In this document: one piece after another, positions 59,678 to 64,000 of the stretch
Numbering within the stretch: the stretch's first letter is position 1
How the letters are laid out: the number at the start of each line of letters is the position of its first letter
Assembly: GCA_036429605.1 (NCBI GenBank)
Contig: JAVFKD010000002.1
Coordinates: forward strand, 372,001 to 436,000
Length of the DNA stretch: 64,000 nt
Reading direction: 5' to 3'
Source: Cladobotryum mycophilum
Lineage: Eukaryota > Ascomycota > Sordariomycetes > Hypocreales > Hypocreaceae
Made by a program: the position numbers and the translations under genes
The notes under the pieces: generated by a model
Told to the model about the DNA's origin: nothing
Database searches by the model: none
The model's input: the letters and a program-made list of their open reading frames with translations, nothing else

Positions 59678-60987
59678 TTTTAGCTGATGGTATAAATAGC
59701 TGAGTGTTAGGTAAATTATATATGTATTCTCGTGAGTAACCCGTGTGGAAGCGAGTGAGGTTTCTCACATCTTCTGAGACGATACGAGGAGCTATAAATA
59801 CACCACGTAGACGATGAGAGAGCGATGAAAGAGTGGTAAGAAACATCTACCTTTCTCCAAGGCATTCTACAGATACATGCCAACCCCGAGGCCGGGAATG
59901 CTGAGTCTAGATCCACCTCCCCCACCGCTGTTATCTCCTATTCTTGTAAGTGTGTATAGAGTCAGAGAAATAAGTAGAGAGATCGAGGTACCCCCACGTA
60001 TGCCGGAATTCTGGCCCATCATGTCGCATGTCTACGGGCTTTCGCTCACGGCTTGAACAATTCTAGTGGCTTCAATTTGGCTTGACTCTCCCGTCCTTTT
60101 CAGCTAGCCTGTCTCAAACGGGTCTCTGTCTTTTAATAGATATCACCAACTATCGGGTACCGAGCCGCCAGCTTGTCAGTTAAGAAGTGACCTGATGATC
60201 AAGTGTTGGAATGAAGGCCAGTGGAATGTCGTGGCGTTTCGTGGGGTAGGATGCCAAAGGATAGTTGAGACAACCTAGAATGATCACCATCGTTCGCCTA
60301 ACCTATAGACGAATTTCGAGACTAGGTGCCAGCCTTCTGTGACATTTACCCATAACAACACCACGAAATGAACAAGAGTATGGAGTAAGCGCGATTGGAT
60401 AGCTCCCCCTTGAGAAGTAAAGTTGTATAATTGAACTCGTGACAAGAAAAACTGATGCTCGCATGCCCAAAACTCTGAAGCAACTCAGACAATAGCTCCA
60501 CGTTTCTTCAAAAATCCACGAGTAAACCCCCGGAGTAGATGGTATGCCTTTGCAATGCCGTATAAAACCAATGGATATCCTTATTCTCATTGCGCCTTGT
60601 TTGATTCATCATAATGGATATTCCTCCTCTCATGAGCTACTTAGTTGGTTCCTCCCTTGCGCCCCGTCCTATCAGACCCCTCTGTTCTGGAGAGTACCCT
60701 TTTCGAAGTCGTGCGACTCGGTTATGTACTGGTGATGAGTGGGCAGACAATGTAACACTGCTAGGGTAATCCGGGGTAGATGGATGAGATGAAGTATTCG
60801 TTTCGACCCTGGGTTGGGCTGACCCGAGGCTGAGATCCATCACGGAGGAGCTCGGTTGTGTAACCTCGTAACGACTCCTGGGCCCATCTGATCGCCTAGT
60901 GGCCCCTCTAGTGAACCGACTTCGTGCCGCTTGCTGCGGTCGAGCGGTTGGTCTCAGCTTGATCATGTTCTCGTCCGGGCATGTCTC
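59678..60987. other. Gene-free spacer
   Basis: About 1.3 kb between peptide gene B and MED7. Short frames such as the Ser/Arg-rich one at 60637-60966 (-) have no recognisable motif. A TATA-like CTATTTATA (minus strand) lies about 15 nt upstream of the peptide B start. Confidence 0.4.
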
Positions 60988-61813
60988 CTAAGTGAACAGC
61001 GCATCCGTCGTAGACCATACATCAGCCTCTCGCTCCACCGTTTGTGCCTCCCGCTCTTCCTCCTCCGTCCTTCCACGTCCCAGGTCATCGTCAATGTTCG
61101 TTATACCAAGGCTTCCTAGTCCCTCCAGCACTCTCCTCGCCTTGTCGACCTGGGTGCGAATGGCTATGGTCTCGGTATGTGTCTTGTCTAGGTGGTCCTG
61201 CATCATTTCGATGGCTGATTCACGTGCCTGATGTGGTCGATATTCGTTAATGATGTGGTGCATATTGATAAAAAGCGTGCGTAGATCGTTGATCTTGGTC
61301 TCTCCGTGGGAGGGGCTATGGCCCATGACACCCGCCAGCTCGAGAAAGTTGAGCAGCAGAGATTTGGCCAGTCGCTTCAGCTCGAACGCCCGATCGTAGT
61401 GCTTGGCGTCTTTGGCGTCGGAGGGACCAGAGGCAGGGAGGTTTTCGATGCCTTGTTCTTCGAGGGTGGGGAGCTTGTCATCGAGCTGGGGGAGACGAAT
61501 CCGTATTAGTTGAGATAGCCTGCTACGGGCGGGGATGAAGCAAGTCTGGAACAAAACACACCATGTATTGATCACCAAACACCCTCCATTTCCCATCTGC
61601 TGGTTCCGGAGGCGGCTGCAAGCAGATCAAGTCCTCGGGCACATCTGGAATCCGTACAGACGCTCCATTCGCCTCATTGGCACCGGCTTTGCTCCCCGAA
61701 TGAGCACGTCGCAGCTCTTCGATTCTGGCAACATTACCCGGAGTAAACTCTTGCCAGAAGGGAGGCGGGTTGGGGAATGTCGACGCCAACGAATGCGGCT
61801 CTTGTTCCGCCAT
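60988..61813 (-). CDS. MED7: Mediator subunit 7
   Basis: Core Mediator middle-module subunit that pairs with MED21 and links activators to RNA polymerase II in the nucleus. Two exons, 61813-61562 and 61485-60988, with a 76-nt intron (GTGTGT/CAG) encode 249 residues. Signatures are PPPFWQEFTPGN near the start, DDKLPTLEEQGI, HYDRAFELKRLAKSLLLNFLEL, DLRTLFINMHHIINEYRPHQARES and a C-terminal helix ending in acidic sequence. Length and order match fungal MED7. The ATG precedes AEQEPHSLAS. No breaks are seen. Confidence 0.95.
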
Positions 61814-62551
61814 GTTTCAGCTCTGGGCAGCTCGTCACCTCATCGGAAAGGGGAACGGGGGGAATGCTATATGTAAGAAAAGGAAAAAAGGGAGAAGATG
61901 CAGGAAACGAATGCGGTGCAGGTGATGGGGATTTGATTCATCTGCATCTGTAGCATGCACGTAGGAGGGAATGCTTTCAACAAGGTTAGAAAGACCATGG
62001 GGAGCTTGCCGGAATCAAGACCCCCGTGATTCATGGTTATCTCTTATCGCAAAGATGCGCCGGTTAATCTTCGGATCTCGTCACCTCGCGAATTGTGACG
62101 TCTACCACCACCAAACCTTGCCTTGGTCTCGTCAGCTTGCTCAGCTCTATCGCTTGAACATGGATAAGGATAGTATTATTAGAACCAAGCGCGCGCTCAG
62201 AGCTTCTCTGAACGTCAGACTCAATTATCACTAATTCATCACCATCGCGAGACTACTACACAAACAACAGATCCCCCCGGATGCTCAATTGGAAAAGGTG
62301 ACAATAGTTATTACCTGTACTCGTGTATTATAACCTACTGCAAGCCTCATGCAATATCTTTCCTGGTTGGGCGTCTTTCCCTCCACCACCTTCATCACCT
62401 CCATTTGATCCTCCACCACTTTGATCCCCAAGACATCCATCTTCAATACCACTCCAATACCTTCTTCTTCTTCTTCTTCTTCTTCTTCTTCTTCTTCTTC
62501 TCCTCCTCCTCCTTCTTCCTCCTCCTCCTCAAGTAATAAGAACACCACAAA
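61814..62551. promoter_or_regulatory. Divergent MED7/ZNF830-like promoter with CTT repeat
   Basis: About 740 nt. It ends in a pyrimidine microsatellite at 62461-62531 (CTT units, then TCC units) directly upstream of the zinc-finger gene's ATG. This is probably 5' leader. The Glu-rich frame on the opposite strand is a reading of this repeat. Confidence 0.5.
62461..62531. repeat. CTT/TCC microsatellite
   Basis: About fourteen CTT units followed by TCC units, about 20 nt before the ATG at 62552. A polymorphic repeat in the 5' leader of the zinc-finger gene. Confidence 0.9.
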
Positions 62552-63700
62552 ATGGCCGACGTCCGGGCTCTCCTCCGCCAGCAGCGAGAAACTCGACGCA
62601 TAACCCACCCTCACGCCGCCTACTCCGACGCAGGCAAGCTCCTATGCATCCCCTGTCGAGAACACATCCGCACAGAAACCCAGTGGGACGCCCACCTCCA
62701 AACCACCTTTCACAAGCAGAAAGTCCTCCTCCTCGCCAGCAAGTCCAACAGCTCGTCCGGCGAGGAGTCGGAGTCCTCCTCGTCCGCTACGCAGAAGCGC
62801 AAGCTCGGAGAAGACAACGATGGCGATGATGATCAGGACGTGGACATGGAAGGGGACGAGGCAGACAGGAGGAAACGCACCAAGCCAGATCCCTCGACGC
62901 TCACGGCAGCTACAGCTTCCCTAGGCCACCGTCGAAGCGATAGTAAAAACGCCCACCCAGGACTATTGCGCAGAAAGTCCACCACCCCGTCCCAAGGCGT
63001 CGAGATCCAAATCCCTTCGCGCCCAACCACGCCCGCCCACCACGCCCGCGAACGCTCCACATCCTCCTCCCTCACACCCCAAACCGCCAGTGGTCCGACA
63101 ACTCTTCCTGCTCTGCCGTCAAGACAGCCAAGCAGCCTCGCGACACCCGCCTCCGACTCCCAACCAAACTCGACCGCCCCCATACCCCCAGCGCCAACCC
63201 CAGCAGCAGCAGCAACACCCGCAGCCGCAGCCCCCGGAGTCGACGAAGCAGAATGGGCAGCCTTCGAAGCCGACATCGCCGCCGCCTCAGTCCCCTACGC
63301 CGAAGACGCCGTCATCTCCCGCCCAGCCATGACCGCCGAAGAATCTGCCGCCGCCGCTGCTCGTGAAGCCGAAGCCCAGGACGCCGACGGCAACCGCAAA
63401 GCCAAGGCGGACGTGGACATTGAGGACGAGCGCGAGGAAGCCACGCGCGCCCTGGAGGAGGAATTCGACGAGATGCAGTCGCTCGAGGCACGTGTACGGC
63501 GGCTCAAGGACAAAAGGGAGGCTCTCCTGCGTAAACGGGATGAGGGCACCGGTCAAGTGCCCGACTCTACGACGTTGAAAGCAATGACTGGAATGGAAGG
63601 AGACAAAGAGAATGTAGATACCCCAGTTGATGAAGAGGAGGATGAAGGTGACGAAGACGATGATGATTGGGACGGCTTCAGATTTAACACAGGCCGGTAG
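62552..63700 (+). CDS. ZNF830-like C2H2 zinc-finger splicing-associated protein
   Basis: A single-exon gene for 382 residues. The start MADVRALLRQQRETRRITHP is the conserved N-terminus of ZNF830/CCDC16-type proteins. A U1-like zinc finger follows at about residues 32-53: LCIPCREH, then WDAHLQTTFHKQK (C-x2-C...H-x5-H). A long Ser/Thr/Pro/Ala-rich disordered region comes next, then PGVDEAEWAAFEADIA, a coiled coil (RALEEEFDEMQSLEARVRRLKDKREALL) and an acidic end with DDDDWDGFRFNTGR. This order is that of the spliceosome-associated family; nuclear location is expected. The ATG at 62552 sits just after the CTT repeat. No breaks are seen. Confidence 0.9.
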   Translation: MADVRALLRQQRETRRITHPHAAYSDAGKLLCIPCREHIRTETQWDAHLQTTFHKQKVLLLASKSNSSSGEESESSSSATQKRKLGEDNDGDDDQDVDMEGDEADRRKRTKPDPSTLTAATASLGHRRSDSKNAHPGLLRRKSTTPSQGVEIQIPSRPTTPAHHARERSTSSSLTPQTASGPTTLPALPSRQPSSLATPASDSQPNSTAPIPPAPTPAAAATPAAAAPGVDEAEWAAFEADIAAASVPYAEDAVISRPAMTAEESAAAAAREAEAQDADGNRKAKADVDIEDEREEATRALEEEFDEMQSLEARVRRLKDKREALLRKRDEGTGQVPDSTTLKAMTGMEGDKENVDTPVDEEEDEGDEDDDDWDGFRFNTGR

Positions 63701-64000
63701 GGAGACCAAAAAAAAAGGGCTTCAAGATATAAAAAGCAAGGTCGAAGCAGAATCTATGATGAATATATGTATAAAAGGGCCGTCAAAATGTATCATACAA
63801 AACAGACTAATAGGTAAAATAGCATTATACGTACAAAGGCAATGCAATGCTGATATCCAAGACAAGAAACGCCACCCGGTACGTCCTCGGGCGGGAAAAA
63901 AACAAACAGCTTCCAAAAGGGTTGCAATATCCAAGCAAGAGAGACGAACTTCAGTACGCCATCGTGTACCATCCAAGCCAAACGCCAAAACAGCCAAGGA
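63701..64000. other. 3' flank of the ZNF830-like gene
   Basis: 300 nt to the edge of the window. A-rich just after the stop. Minus-strand open frames here have no recognisable content; a gene entering from the right edge cannot be excluded. Confidence 0.35.

Noticed and set aside
62285..62614. Glu-rich minus-strand frame
   Set aside because: It is the antisense reading of the CTT/TCC microsatellite and overlaps the zinc-finger gene start.

Overview
The window is ordinary chromosomal DNA of a filamentous ascomycete. Genes carry short introns of about 50-90 nt with GTRNGT donors, CTAAC-like branch sites and YAG acceptors. The core proteins (HIR1, MED7, a U1-type zinc-finger splicing factor, nucleotide-sugar metabolism) look Sordariomycete in style, probably Hypocreales. 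The assignment to order is inference. No virus, transposon or CRISPR locus is visible.

Layout. 0-15 kb: an Ecp2/Hce2-like secreted protein (-), a stand-alone N-terminal domain of a fungal NLR (+), the histone chaperone HIR1 (+, one apparent frameshift), a disrupted GT15 mannosyltransferase (+), and a small secreted protein of possible beta/gamma-crystallin type (+). 15.5-36 kb is a candidate polyketide gene cluster. It holds a highly reducing PKS (-), an AYR1-like SDR (+), an AflR-type Zn2Cys6 regulator (+), a cupin (-), an intron-bearing tRNA-Lys (-), an RDH-like SDR (-), a P450 (+) and a FabG-like SDR (-). A second small secreted protein related to the one at 14.6 kb lies at 36.4 kb (-). 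38-45 kb: a secreted alginate-lyase-family protein, a serine beta-lactamase-like hydrolase and an epoxide hydrolase, all (-); the last two could be tailoring enzymes. 46-64 kb: a UDP-galactose-type transporter (+), a GMPPA-like pyrophosphorylase (-), a two-RRM protein (-), an Mx-like dynamin (+), two hidden multi-exon genes for short cysteine-rich secreted peptides with nearly the same leader (-), MED7 (-) and a ZNF830-like protein (+).

Working together. The PKS would build a reduced chain released without a C-terminal release domain. The P450, SDRs and possibly the cupin, epoxide hydrolase and beta-lactamase-like enzyme would tailor it, under the AflR-type regulator. This is inferred from gene content and spacing.

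Quality caveat. Four breaks (HIR1, PKS twice, P450) sit at G/C homopolymers and each is cured by one added base in the run. That points to homopolymer undercalling in the assembly rather than gene decay. The GT15 gene has different breaks, not at runs, and may be a real pseudogene.
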